DNA from: Komarekiella atlantica HA4396-MV6
GTDB lineage: Bacteria; Cyanobacteriota; Cyanobacteriia; Cyanobacteriales; Nostocaceae
Direction of reading: 5' to 3'
Assembly (NCBI GenBank): GCA_019359395.1
Contig: JAHHHK010000019.1
Location: 1-64,000, forward strand
Length of the DNA stretch: 64,000 nt
Shown: piece after piece, positions 53,262-62,842 of the stretch
Position numbering within the stretch: position 1 is the first letter of the stretch
How the letters are laid out: each line of letters opens with the position of its first letter
The notes under the pieces: model-generated
Databases searched by the model: none
What the model was told of the DNA's origin: nothing
Seen by the model: the letters and a program-made list of their open reading frames with translations, nothing else
Made by a program: the position numbers and the translations under genes

Positions 53262-54596
53262 ATGAATTTATCACGACGTAAATTTTTTGCATTAGCAGGT
53301 ACGACTGCTGCTGCCACTGTGCTAGTGTCTCCTCTGGAGGGTCTTTATGCCAGCAATGCTAAAGGCAAACGTGTATTTGGTAAAGGTTACGGAGAACTTG
53401 TAAAAGATCCCAATGGCTTGTTGGATTTACCACCCGGATTTCAGTATCGTGTTTTATCTCAAAGAAACGACCTGATGAACGATGGCACTCTAGTACCGGG
53501 TGGTCATGATGGTATGGCAGCTTTCCGGGGCCGCGGAAACACAGTTATCTTAGTTCGCAATCACGAACTTAGTCCTAATTCAAGTACACAACTTAAAGGG
53601 CCAAATCCCTACGATCCTTTTTGCAAAGGTGGCACGACGACTCTGGTTGTTGGACGCGATCGCCAGCTAATTAAACATTACACTTCCCTAAGTGGAACTT
53701 ATCGCAACTGTGCAGGTGGGCCAACTCCTTGGGGTTCATGGATTAGCTGTGAAGAGAATACCTCTACTCCAACTTCGTTACCGCTGGGTGATCCAAATTA
53801 TGTCTCGCAGTTCCACGGCTACAACTTTGAAGTTCCAGCTAGCGCCACAACTCCTGTAAAGCCTGAGCCTTTAGTCGCTATGGGACGATTTAATCATGAA
53901 GCAGTTGCCGTAGACCCCAAAACCGGAATTGTCTATGAGACGGAAGACCGGGGAGATAGCCTTTTCTACCGTTTCATTCCAAAAGTACCTGGTAAATTGA
54001 AACAAGGAGGCACTCTTGAAGCTCTGAGAATTGTTGGTAAACCTCAAGCAAACACCGCTACTGGTTTTGAATTGCGGAAGCCAATGAAAGTAGACTGGGT
54101 GAAAATTCCTCAGCCAAACCCACTTGACGGAGATAACGTTAGATTTCAAGGCTTTGAGCTAGGTGCTGCTCAATTTGTGCGTGGAGAAGGTATTTGGTAC
54201 GGCGATGGTGAAATTTACTTTTGCTGTACAAGTGGTGGTGCTAAAGAGCTAGGTCAAGTCTGGCGCTATATTCCCAAAAAAGAGACAATCGAACTATTTG
54301 TAGAATCTACAGATGTAAACGAACTCGATAGCCCTGACAACATAGTTATTTCACCCTACGGCGATCTCATTCTTTGTGAAGATGGAGATGACCAACAGTT
54401 CTTAGTTGGTGTGACTCCCAAAGGAGAACTTTATCAATTCGCGCGTAATGCCTTAAATACAAGCGAATTTGCAGGAGCCTGCTTCTCACCTAATGGTGAG
54501 ACTTTGTTCGTGAATGTTCAAAGTCCTGGTACTACTTTCGCAATCTGGGGCCCTTGGCGGAGAAATTACAAAGACTGGGGCTGGGGTAACTGGTAA
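53262..54596 (+). CDS. PhoX-like (DUF839) secreted protein with Tat signal
   Basis: MNLSRRKFFALAGTTAAATVL; NHELSPNS, ISCEEN, GRFNHEAVAVDPKTGIVYETEDRGDSLFYRF. Confidence 0.88.
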   Translation: MNLSRRKFFALAGTTAAATVLVSPLEGLYASNAKGKRVFGKGYGELVKDPNGLLDLPPGFQYRVLSQRNDLMNDGTLVPGGHDGMAAFRGRGNTVILVRNHELSPNSSTQLKGPNPYDPFCKGGTTTLVVGRDRQLIKHYTSLSGTYRNCAGGPTPWGSWISCEENTSTPTSLPLGDPNYVSQFHGYNFEVPASATTPVKPEPLVAMGRFNHEAVAVDPKTGIVYETEDRGDSLFYRFIPKVPGKLKQGGTLEALRIVGKPQANTATGFELRKPMKVDWVKIPQPNPLDGDNVRFQGFELGAAQFVRGEGIWYGDGEIYFCCTSGGAKELGQVWRYIPKKETIELFVESTDVNELDSPDNIVISPYGDLILCEDGDDQQFLVGVTPKGELYQFARNALNTSEFAGACFSPNGETLFVNVQSPGTTFAIWGPWRRNYKDWGWGNW

Positions 54597-54873
54597 CATC
54601 AAGTTTGTATACCTGTTGCATCCTTAAAATACCGATTCAAGATTAAACAAGAGCTGATTTCTCTACATTTTTGCCCAAATACAAGGCTCTTGTCGCTTAC
54701 TTGTACTGGTAGATGATGAGAAGATAGAACACGGATAAATACTGTCTTAGTAAGTCTGAGCACTGGAAACTGGCGCTCAGACTTACCGTAGATGTACACA
54801 GTTATAGATAGAATCAGCCTATCTGTCTTAAAAAGCGCAAACTTTTCGCTGTGTTTATCTGTGGTTTTAACTC

Positions 54874-55668
54874 ATGAAAATTTGGCAAGCTGATTTTTAT
54901 CGTAGTCCGTTGCAGGATGCAGCAGGACAAGTATTGTGGGAGTTGTTGATTTGTGATGCGACTCGCAGCTTTGAATATGTAGCGACTTGTCCTCAATCAG
55001 CAGCGAATTCGAGTTGGGTTGCAGAGCAACTTGAGTTAGCAGGTGGTGAAAAACTCCCAGATATAATTCAGGTGTTTCGTCCTCAGTCTTTGAGTTTAAT
55101 TGAAGCGGCGGGGCGCAATTTAGGTATTAATGTCCAACCTAACCGCCGCACTTTCGCCTTAAAGCAATGGTTGCAGGAAAAGCAATATCCCTTAGCGCTA
55201 GAGAAACCACCCCCAGCACCATTACCAGAAAATCTCTGGGGAGAACAATGGCGGTTTGCGAGTTTAGCCGCTAGTGATGTGGAAACTAGGTTTAGCGATC
55301 GCCCCATTCCTCATTTACATATGCCAGAATTTCTTAAACCCATGAATATGGGTTTGGCGTCAACAATACCCATCCCCGGCGTCGTCATCTATGGTGGACG
55401 GCAATCGCTGCCTTTAGCACGATGGTTGCATCAAGCTCGTCCCGTGGCGTTAAATTATATTTCTGGCGCTCCAGATGGCTTAGTATTAGAAGCTGGTTTA
55501 GTAGATAGATGGATAGTTGCCACGTTTGAAGATTCAGAAGTTACAGCCGCAGCCAAAATGTATGAACAGCGAAAACAACTAAGTCGAGGATTACACTTTT
55601 TGTTAGTGCAACCTGATGATTCAGGGATGACTTATAGTGGCTTTTGGTTGCTACGGGCAGAAGATTAA
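54874..55668 (+). CDS. Tab2/Atab2-family RNA-binding protein
   Basis: IWQADFYRSPLQDAAGQVLWELLICD; WGEQWRFASLAA; LLVQPDDSGMTYSGFWLL. Confidence 0.85.
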   Translation: MKIWQADFYRSPLQDAAGQVLWELLICDATRSFEYVATCPQSAANSSWVAEQLELAGGEKLPDIIQVFRPQSLSLIEAAGRNLGINVQPNRRTFALKQWLQEKQYPLALEKPPPAPLPENLWGEQWRFASLAASDVETRFSDRPIPHLHMPEFLKPMNMGLASTIPIPGVVIYGGRQSLPLARWLHQARPVALNYISGAPDGLVLEAGLVDRWIVATFEDSEVTAAAKMYEQRKQLSRGLHFLLVQPDDSGMTYSGFWLLRAED

Positions 55669-55773
55669 GTAGCGTTGCTTATTGGTGGAAGATTCATATC
55701 ACGCAGAGGCGCAGAGATGCAGATTCGTTAATTATTGAAGAACGGGAATCTACAAGACTTCAAGGTGCTAAAT

Positions 55774-56817
55774 ATGAACAGAACTATTTTATCTTTGATC
55801 TTTCTGGCTATTTTAAGTGGAATAACTGGTATTTATCAGCAGCAAATGCAGGCAATAAATATCCCAGAACAACATAAGCAAACATCAAATTCTTCATCGG
55901 AGACTAAGCCTGTGTCAAGTCCACTATTTCGGATTATCAAAAATGGCAAATATGGTTTTATCGACCAAACTGGAAAGATAGTTATTGAACCGCAGTTTGA
56001 TTTGGCTTGGAACTTTGTCGATGGGCGATCGCAAATTAAAATCGATGACAAGTACGGCTATATCAACGAGATGGGGAAAAAAGTTATTCCGCCGCAATTT
56101 CGCTTAGCTTATGCCTTCTCAAATGGATTAGCATTAGTAGTAATTGATTATGAATACGGCTATATCGACACCAACGGCAAGATAGCGATCAAACCTCAGT
56201 TTAGTCAGGCTTTAGCCTTTAATCAGGGACTAGCAGCAGTTCAAATTGATGAAAAGTACGGTTATATAAATTCATCTGGAAAGATAGTTATTAAACCACA
56301 ATTTGATGGTGCTAAGCATTTCTATGAAGGACTATCAGCAGTTCAAATTGGCGATCAATGGGGCTATATTAACTCTAATGGTAAGTTAGTTGTTCAGCCA
56401 CAGTTTGATGAGACTTTAAGATTTTCTGAAGGATTAGCAGCAGTCCAAGTTGGCGATAAATGGGGCTATATTGACAAAACAGGCACAATGGCAATTGAAC
56501 CACAATTTGAACAAGCGTGGGAATTTACCGAAGGATTAGCAGTAGTTCAAATTGGCGATAAATGGGGTTATATCGCCTCCAATGGACAGATAGCAATTAA
56601 GCCACGCTTTGATAGAACAACAAGTTTTTCCCAAGGGATAGCTGCTGTCAAAGTTGATGATAAATACGGCTATATTAACACCAATGGAAAAATAGTCATT
56701 CCACCTCAATTTGATTTAGCTCTTAGTTTTACCTCTGGGTTGGCATTAGTGTATGTTGGTGGCAAAGCTGGTTATATCAATAAAGTGGGACAGTTTGTGT
56801 GGTATCCCACAAATTGA
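55774..56817 (+). CDS. WG-repeat protein with N-terminal signal (start likely 55774)
   Basis: Repeated YGYI..NGKIVIKPQFD units. Confidence 0.88.
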   Translation: MNRTILSLIFLAILSGITGIYQQQMQAINIPEQHKQTSNSSSETKPVSSPLFRIIKNGKYGFIDQTGKIVIEPQFDLAWNFVDGRSQIKIDDKYGYINEMGKKVIPPQFRLAYAFSNGLALVVIDYEYGYIDTNGKIAIKPQFSQALAFNQGLAAVQIDEKYGYINSSGKIVIKPQFDGAKHFYEGLSAVQIGDQWGYINSNGKLVVQPQFDETLRFSEGLAAVQVGDKWGYIDKTGTMAIEPQFEQAWEFTEGLAVVQIGDKWGYIASNGQIAIKPRFDRTTSFSQGIAAVKVDDKYGYINTNGKIVIPPQFDLALSFTSGLALVYVGGKAGYINKVGQFVWYPTN

Positions 56818-56862
56818 GCGATCGCTACACCCAACAAAATTGAAAATAAGCTAGGGCGATTT

Positions 56863-57168
56863 TTACTTTGCCTTAACTCGCGCCTGCTTCACCATTGCAA
56901 TTAGTGTATGATGAGCATCTTCCGCGTCTGCTAAGACATGATCAAACTGAATGCGAATTGGCACAGCTTCCCCATTTACTTGTGCTGTTAAATCCATACC
57001 CTCAGAATCAATTGCCAACATTTGTGCTGCGATGTCTTCGACGGGCTACGCCTACGCATCCGTTGCACCTCCATAAGCTTTAGCATAAAGAACTATGGCA
57101 TCAGCATGATCTTCATTCATGTGGTTGCAGATGCGCGAACTAATTTCAGCAGAGAAATTTTCAGACAT
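56863..57168 (-). pseudogene. DUF2470-type protein interrupted by a 27-nt small dispersed repeat (57031-57057)
   Basis: Minus-strand reading MSENFSAEISSRICNHMNEDHADAIVLYAKAYGGATDA*A*PVEDIAAQMLAIDSEGMDLTAQVNGEAVPIRIQFDHVLADAEDAHHTLIAMVKQARVKAK*. Confidence 0.85.
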
Positions 57169-57299
57169 AATAAAATTGGAAGTGAGCAATATAACAACTA
57201 CTTAAATTCTAAGCTAACCTGGAGTCAATTAAAAATTTCTAAAAATTAAGGGAGGCTAATAACCTCCCTTTTATACTAGTTTGGTGTGTTTACTTTTAT

Positions 57300-57524
57300 T
57301 TAGGAATTAGATGATTTATCCTGCTTCACTTTTTTGATTAATTCCATGTATACATTAACCTCACTAATTTCTAAATCATGCTCAACTCTGGTTACTCTCC
57401 ATTTCTCCTTTTTTAGATAAACTTCCTCTCCAATTCTGGGAGTAAATTGTAGATCATAGAACTTTTTTAGATAATCTTTTTGATTTTCTTCCCATAAGAT
57501 TACTTTGACTACTTCTCTGCTCAT
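57300..57524 (-). CDS. Small hypothetical protein
   Basis: 74-aa ORF MSREVVKVILWEENQKDYLKKFYDLQFTPRIGEEVYLKKEKWRV. Confidence 0.5.
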   Translation of the reverse strand: MSREVVKVILWEENQKDYLKKFYDLQFTPRIGEEVYLKKEKWRVTRVEHDLEISEVNVYMELIKKVKQDKSSNS

Positions 57525-57694
57525 TGGCTATCCTTTGGCTACTAAATTAAACTCAGTAGTCTGATGAAATGTACACGGTGATTTTATCTTACTAATTCAA
57601 CACAATAGCGTAGTTAAAACCACATTTTTGTAATTGATATTTTTATATAGTATTAGTACTATCAATGAAGTTACAGTGCGATACTGTAATGGTA

Positions 57695-58014
57695 ATACCA
57701 TTTAACTTTAAAAATCATACAAATACGTTGATAGAGGCACGGCATTGCCCATTGGTATCAACTTCAGCTAAAAATAGCTTTCTGTTGGCCTCCTCACCCG
57801 CCAGAGAATGAATTCTCTGGCTAATAGCTAAAGTCTACTTCAGTAGACTGAAAATTTTTAGGAATATTTTAGTCATCTTCAGATGACTTTTGCTATGAGC
57901 AAGGAACTTCAGCTCCTTGCGTGATGTGGATTTCATGTTAAGTTGACACGTATGGGCAATACCGTGCCCCAACGATAAATCTATATGTATCAAGATTTTC
58001 GTGAATTGGTATAA
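57695..58014. repeat. MITE-like element (ATACCATTT...GAATTGGTAT) occupied by the 205-bp multi-hairpin element (about 57750-57955)
   Basis: Outer halves match 52466-52570; inner part matches 27871-28075. Confidence 0.8.
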
Positions 58015-58088
58015 GTATTGCTCTTAGGTTTACTTCAAAAGATTTTAGCGGTTACAAAATAAGGCAGAGAGAACTCTGCCTGATACTT

Positions 58089-59336
58089 TTATGAATGATT
58101 CGCTGTCTTACTAAAAATTCGATAATATAGCCAAGTACTAGTTTCCTTTAAAGGAAAAAGTATATAGGTGAGAGGATTGATTGTCACAATAATATTTCGG
58201 TAGTCTCGTCGTGCCAAAAACAGGATGGCACGAGCTACTTGTTGTGCTGACATCACTCCATAAGGATTGAGTTGACTCTTAAACGGGCCGAGGATTAACT
58301 TACGAATTACGCAATCTCCGTCCAACCGTTTTAAAGTAACAATCTCTCCCAGCGCTCGTTTGCTGAGTTCATAGAGCGGACTAAGTGCTGGGGATACCTC
58401 AGCCTCAGAAGTGTTAACCCAGATTTCCTTAGTTGCCTTTGCCTGTGGCCCTTTTACAGTTGTCAAAAATAAATCCATCAACCGCAATGCTGAAAAAGTA
58501 TTTACCTCATAAGAAGAGTTGATTGCTTGAGGTGTGCGGCTAGCGTAGACATTTACCCCATGGTTAATAATCAAAATATCGATTTTCTCTAAACTTTCCC
58601 TCAGTTCGGCTTCATTACCTAACTGCCAAGGAATCACCTTCACCCCAGCTTGCTCTCCCAATTTTTCTGGATTAGTGGTTAAAGCGACGACTTTAGCATT
58701 ATTCTTTAAAAGTTCAGCAGCCAACGCTTGCCCTAAAGCACCTGATGCTCCGGTTAAAGCGACTGTTTTCCCCTTAAGGGATAATCCAGTTCCCAGAATT
58801 TTATCCACTAGGGGAAAGACTCCACTGTAATAGGCGTTAACATCATCAAAATGATGTCGCCAATGGTATGAACGATTCACCCACCAAACGGATGGAGTTG
58901 TTTCTAAAGGGCCAGGTAAGTGGTTGTAATCTGTATCAATTGTTCCTAGGATATATCGTTGGGATGCACCAAACAAGAAGGTGCAAGCATAAGCTACTCC
59001 TAACCATAAACCCATTTGCCGCATAACTAAGGCAATTACTATCAATACCACTACTAATAAACTCGACTCTAAAATGTCGTGATATAGCTGGGAATCTTGG
59101 TACGCTTTCTGGGAAACTATCGATAAATCCCGGCGATATGCCATGTGGTGCTTGTTATGCCATTTAGCCAGCCAACTGACTTGATGACACAAAGCATGAT
59201 AACTGTCTCTTAAAACCTCAGCGAGTAAAAGTGAAAATAATCCCCAACTGGCAAACTGCAAGCAGGTATTTACCAAAACCCAATCAATTTGTAATTTTGT
59301 CTCAAGCCCAATTAATTCAGCTAGTATCTTCATCAT
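58089..59336 (-). CDS. Bifunctional sterol desaturase-like / short-chain dehydrogenase
   Basis: HNKHHMAYRRD and WRHHFDD His motifs; SDR TGASGALGQALAAELL. Confidence 0.85.
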   Translation of the reverse strand: MMKILAELIGLETKLQIDWVLVNTCLQFASWGLFSLLLAEVLRDSYHALCHQVSWLAKWHNKHHMAYRRDLSIVSQKAYQDSQLYHDILESSLLVVVLIVIALVMRQMGLWLGVAYACTFLFGASQRYILGTIDTDYNHLPGPLETTPSVWWVNRSYHWRHHFDDVNAYYSGVFPLVDKILGTGLSLKGKTVALTGASGALGQALAAELLKNNAKVVALTTNPEKLGEQAGVKVIPWQLGNEAELRESLEKIDILIINHGVNVYASRTPQAINSSYEVNTFSALRLMDLFLTTVKGPQAKATKEIWVNTSEAEVSPALSPLYELSKRALGEIVTLKRLDGDCVIRKLILGPFKSQLNPYGVMSAQQVARAILFLARRDYRNIIVTINPLTYILFPLKETSTWLYYRIFSKTANHS

Positions 59337-59385
59337 GTTTGTCTAAACTGATTTTTCGTAATCATTCTTCATGATCCGATAAAGA

Positions 59386-59414
59386 GTACAGACGTTGCAA
59401 TGCAAGGTCTGTAC
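59386..59414. repeat. Palindrome GTACAGACGTTGCAATGCAAGGTCTGTAC
   Basis: Variant of the 29-bp dispersed palindrome. Confidence 0.65.
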
Positions 59415-59439
59415 AATGGTTTCCTGTATTGACCAAAAT

Positions 59440-60315
59440 TTAAGCAGCACAAAAAATCGGGGTGGGTTTGGAACCTGCCCCGATCGCTTCTGATGATATA
59501 TTCCGTCCAACAGCTGCCGCTATCGGCTTTAAACTATTAACCAGATGCACCATATCTTCCAAAGAAAGCGCTTGACGTGCATCAGAAACAGATTTTTCTG
59601 GCTCTGGGTGACACTCAATAATTAATCCGTCTGCTCCGCAAGCCACCGCAGCTTTAGCCATCGGTGCTACCAGTTCCCGTTTACCTACGGCGTGGGAAGG
59701 ATCTACAATTACAGGCAGGTGAGTTATTTGCTTGAGTGCTGCTACTGCTCCTAAATCCAAGACATTGCGTGTGTAATCATCGAAGCTACGGATACCCCTT
59801 TCACACAACACCACATGAGGATTTCCGTGGCTGAGAATATATTCAGCTGCCATCACGAACTCTTCAATTGTCGCTGCTAAACCACGCTTGAGCAGTATTG
59901 GCTTACCAGCTTGCCCTAAAGCTTTGAGCAAGTCGAAGTTTTGCATATTGCGACTACCAACTTGAAGCATATCAGCATGAGCGGCAACTACTTCAATTTG
60001 GGAAATTGACATCACCTCGGTGACAACTGGGATTTGGTGATGCGATCGCACTCTAGCCAAAATTTCCAATCCTTCCTCTCCCATACCCTGGAAGGCGTAA
60101 GGAGATGTGCGGGGTTTGTAGACACCGCCACGCAACGCCTGTACAGATGCATTAGCTAGCTTTTGGGCAACTGTCTCCATTTGCTCCAAGTTTTCAACAG
60201 TACAGGGGCCACCGATAATTACCAGTTCTTCGCCGCCGAAAGCGACTTTTTCTGAAAGTTTAACGATTGTTTGGTGGTTAGTATGAGATTGTGCAGCCAG
60301 TTTAGCGTTAATCAT
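59440..60315 (-). CDS. aroF: 3-deoxy-7-phosphoheptulonate (DAHP) synthase; start at 60315 rather than ORF-track 60603
   Basis: [50 protein letters not shown] upstream of ATG at 60315. Confidence 0.92.
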   Translation of the reverse strand: MINAKLAAQSHTNHQTIVKLSEKVAFGGEELVIIGGPCTVENLEQMETVAQKLANASVQALRGGVYKPRTSPYAFQGMGEEGLEILARVRSHHQIPVVTEVMSISQIEVVAAHADMLQVGSRNMQNFDLLKALGQAGKPILLKRGLAATIEEFVMAAEYILSHGNPHVVLCERGIRSFDDYTRNVLDLGAVAALKQITHLPVIVDPSHAVGKRELVAPMAKAAVACGADGLIIECHPEPEKSVSDARQALSLEDMVHLVNSLKPIAAAVGRNISSEAIGAGSKPTPIFCAA

Positions 60316-60336
60316 GGTTTCATTCTCCTGGATATT

Positions 60337-60412
60337 GGGGACTGGGGATTGGGGATTGGGGAACTCGGGGCCCCCTCTGGGGATAAGGGGCAATGGGGAC
60401 TGGGGACTGGGT
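60337..60412 (+). repeat. G-rich repeat (GGGGACTGGGGATTGGGGATTGGGG...) with G-quadruplex potential
   Basis: Regular G3-4 runs spaced 3-6 nt; similar tract at about 61612-61675. Confidence 0.65.
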
Positions 60413-60529
60413 AGGACAAGAGGAATAAATACTGACTCTTGAACGCCAGTCGCCTCAAGTCGGGAAACCCGCCCACGGCGCTGGCTCCCCTTGACCCTTG
60501 ACTCAATCCCCATTAACAACAAAGCCCGG

Positions 60530-60595
60530 AACCTTCGAGAAGTTCCGGGCGCGTTCTGATTCATCGACATGACGCTATCTACCCGGAACTTATTC
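60530..60595 (-). promoter_or_regulatory. Three alternating arms AAGTTCCGGG / GCCCGGAACTT / GGTTCCGGGC, able to form mutually exclusive hairpins in the aroF leader
   Basis: Minus-strand reading; second hairpin followed by TTTGTTGTT. Confidence 0.6.
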
Positions 60596-60662
60596 TGGGC
60601 CAAAAGTAAAAGCTATAAAAATAGTTACTTAGATAGGTAATCACGATGAGATTATGCTCCTT

Positions 60663-60696
60663 AAAAAACAAAAACCGCAGAGTTTGCTCTGCGGTT
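60663..60696 (-). terminator. Intrinsic terminator AACCGCAGAG-CAAA-CTCTGCGGTT-TTTGTTTTTT (attenuator terminator of the aroF leader)
   Basis: 10-bp perfect stem, 4-nt loop, long U-tract on minus strand. Confidence 0.85.
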
Positions 60697-60742
60697 CACT
60701 GGGCGGTTCCCATTAGGAAACTCAATTCACTCCCAGTGAACC
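60693..60742 (-). promoter_or_regulatory. Alternative hairpin GGTTCACTGGG...CCCAGTGAACC (putative antiterminator) overlapping terminator and leader ORF
   Basis: 11-bp perfect complementarity sharing GGTT/AACC with the terminator stem. Confidence 0.75.
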
Positions 60743-60783
60743 ACCCTAAACCAAAAATAAAAGTAAGAATTATTGCTGAACAT
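60727..60783 (-). CDS. Leader peptide MFSNNSYFYFWFRVVHWE (aromatic-rich attenuation peptide)
   Basis: Minus-strand ATG...TGA, YFYFWF run, directly upstream of alternative hairpins and a terminator before DAHP synthase. Confidence 0.75.
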   Translation of the reverse strand: MFSNNSYFYFWFRVVHWE

Positions 60784-60830
60784 TTGCGGGACGTTTGCTT
60801 ACAAAATTCTAATTTACACCTTTATCCAAA

Positions 60831-60859
60831 AAATTAGCAAAAACAGTCGGCGCTGTCAA
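60831..60859 (-). promoter_or_regulatory. Sigma70-type promoter TTGACA-N17-TAATTT for the aroF leader
   Basis: Minus-strand consensus -35, 17-nt spacer, partial -10, about 48 nt before leader-peptide ATG. Confidence 0.6.
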
Positions 60860-61102
60860 GCCCCCCACAACACCCAAAAAAAGCGATAGACTCAGTACAA
60901 CTGACTGTGGGAATCAAGACTAGTTGCTTGTTTGTCCAGACTAAGAAGGGTGCTTGTCATTAGATCTTGCCAAAGTTACATAACTTTACCAAAATTGTTA
61001 GGTCATGGCTAACGCGTAATTGAATGATCCAAAATGAATGCTAAAAATTCATCATTCTTACTTAAGTCCTCATTGACCCGATCAAGTTTTTAGGATCACC
61101 AG

Positions 61103-61603
61103 TTGATTATGCCCAGTTCCAAAATCTTAGCCACATCTTTCGACTATCACGGAGTTTACCCCTGCCCAGTCTGTAGGATAGGTAAGATTTCTCATATGCC
61201 TTTGATGGAGGCTATGGCTTGTGACTTTTGCCAAGAAATTTTTACCGTCAACCTAGAAGTACAGCAAATCAAGATGCCTTCTCGGCAACCTCCGTTAATT
61301 TGGCGTTGGAATGGTTTCGGTTGGACAGAAGCCCAGTTAGAAGGTGTGGAATTAGGTTGGGGTTATGGATTAGCCTCTGCTGCTTTTGTAATTTTTCCTA
61401 CAATTTTAATTGGCACAGTCGCTTACTATTTTCCGCCTACTCCACAAGCACCCATTAGCTGGATGCCCTATATTTGGACGGTATTAACTTTCTTGTCGCA
61501 TTTATCAATTATTGTTTGGATTTTTATTGAGGTTTACCAGATTCCAGTTGCGGCTTATTTGAGAGCTATGAGTCGATGGCGAAATGAGGTTCTGGGGAGA
61601 TAG
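61103..61603 (+). CDS. Hypothetical membrane protein with zinc-ribbon-like N-terminus
   Basis: YPCPVCRIGKISHMPLMEAMACDFCQEIF followed by two TM segments. Confidence 0.65.
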   Translation: MIMPSSKILATSFDYHGVYPCPVCRIGKISHMPLMEAMACDFCQEIFTVNLEVQQIKMPSRQPPLIWRWNGFGWTEAQLEGVELGWGYGLASAAFVIFPTILIGTVAYYFPPTPQAPISWMPYIWTVLTFLSHLSIIVWIFIEVYQIPVAAYLRAMSRWRNEVLGR

Positions 61604-61815
61604 TGTAAAAGGGACTGGGGAACTCGGGGCCCCCTTTGGGGATAAGGGGCAATGGGGATTAGGGATTGGGAATTGGTCATTGGTCATTGGGAAACCGTAT
61701 TTTTCTTCCCCATTACTCATTCCCCATTCCCCATAAGATAGAGGCAAGTAGAAAGAGTTTGTTAATACCTTAGAGTTAGAGCCTCAATAACCCTGGCACT
61801 CTAGAAATTATAGAA

Positions 61816-62514
61816 ATGAAAAATTTTATATCTATTGCTTTAAATAGCTTGTTCAAAGAACAGAAACAATCAATGCTTTTATTTGACTCAATTACTGCTG
61901 CGGATGAAATTGCCCTGATGCTCAATGGTCAATGGGATGGCTGCAACGGTGTAATTATGGCTAAGTGTGATGAGGTAGCTATTAATACTGCTGCCCAACT
62001 ATTGGAAGCAGCATGGTGTTACCAAGGTGATTCAAAAGCAGTTTTGGATAGATTAACAAATGATGAACTTTTGCGCCGCTATGCAATGGGAGAAAGGAAT
62101 TTTGTTAACGCTAATTTGAGATGTGCAGTGCTTGCATCAATGAATCTGAGTAAGATTAACCTAAGTTATGCCAAGTTGAGTTCGGCTAATCTCAGTCAAG
62201 TTAACCTAACTCAAGCTGATTTAACAGCAGCAGACCTAAATCTAGCTAATTTAAGTAGAGCAGATCTGAGTAAAGCATCTCTAGTGAGAGCAAACCTAAC
62301 TAAGGCAGACTTACAACTAGCAAACCTGAAAGGGGCTAACCTCAGTATGGCTAACTTAAGTGAAGTTAACCTGACTGATGCAGACTTGAGAGGAGCTAAT
62401 CTAGCGCTAGCAGATTTAAGAGGGGTAAATTTTCAATTTTGTGACTTGAGTGGGGCTAATCTGACAGGTGCTAAGTTTTTTGAAAGGGAATTGGCTTTTG
62501 CGAAGCAACGATAA
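61816..62514 (+). CDS. Pentapeptide-repeat protein
   Basis: Repeats SANLSQVNLTQADLTAADLNLANLSRADLS. Confidence 0.88.
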   Translation: MKNFISIALNSLFKEQKQSMLLFDSITAADEIALMLNGQWDGCNGVIMAKCDEVAINTAAQLLEAAWCYQGDSKAVLDRLTNDELLRRYAMGERNFVNANLRCAVLASMNLSKINLSYAKLSSANLSQVNLTQADLTAADLNLANLSRADLSKASLVRANLTKADLQLANLKGANLSMANLSEVNLTDADLRGANLALADLRGVNFQFCDLSGANLTGAKFFERELAFAKQR

Positions 62515-62781
62515 CTTACAGCAAGAAACTCTTAACAGGCTATATCATTTTCATTGTTCATTGGGAGCGCAGCTGATGATGTCTAGCTTAAAAATAGGGA
62601 CTGGAGATTAGGAAAGAAATATTTTCATTCCCTCATTGTGCTCGCATAGCGTGCGCTTTGCGCTCACTCTGTTCATGGAGTCTCTCGCATAAGTCGAGAT
62701 TTGTTAAATCGAACTACAGATAAACACAGATAAATCTCGGTGTTTATGCCATTTTGAAAAAAATGCGACAGATAGACCACT

Positions 62782-62842
62782 GTAGAGACGTTGTATTGCA
62801 ACGTCTCTACCAAAGGATTTGTTGCAATCATTAATTGAATTG
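62782..62842. repeat. Dispersed repeat including palindrome GTAGAGACGTTGTATTGCAACGTCTCTAC, inverted relative to 15172-15227
   Basis: Shared AATTCAATTAATGATTGCAACAAATCYTTTGGTAGAGA. Confidence 0.75.

Noticed and set aside
60316-60603. N-terminal 96-aa extension of DAHP synthase in the ORF track
   Set aside because: Low-complexity repeat-derived sequence (QSPLPLIPRGGPEFPNPQSPVPN); a good RBS and conserved start lie at 60315.
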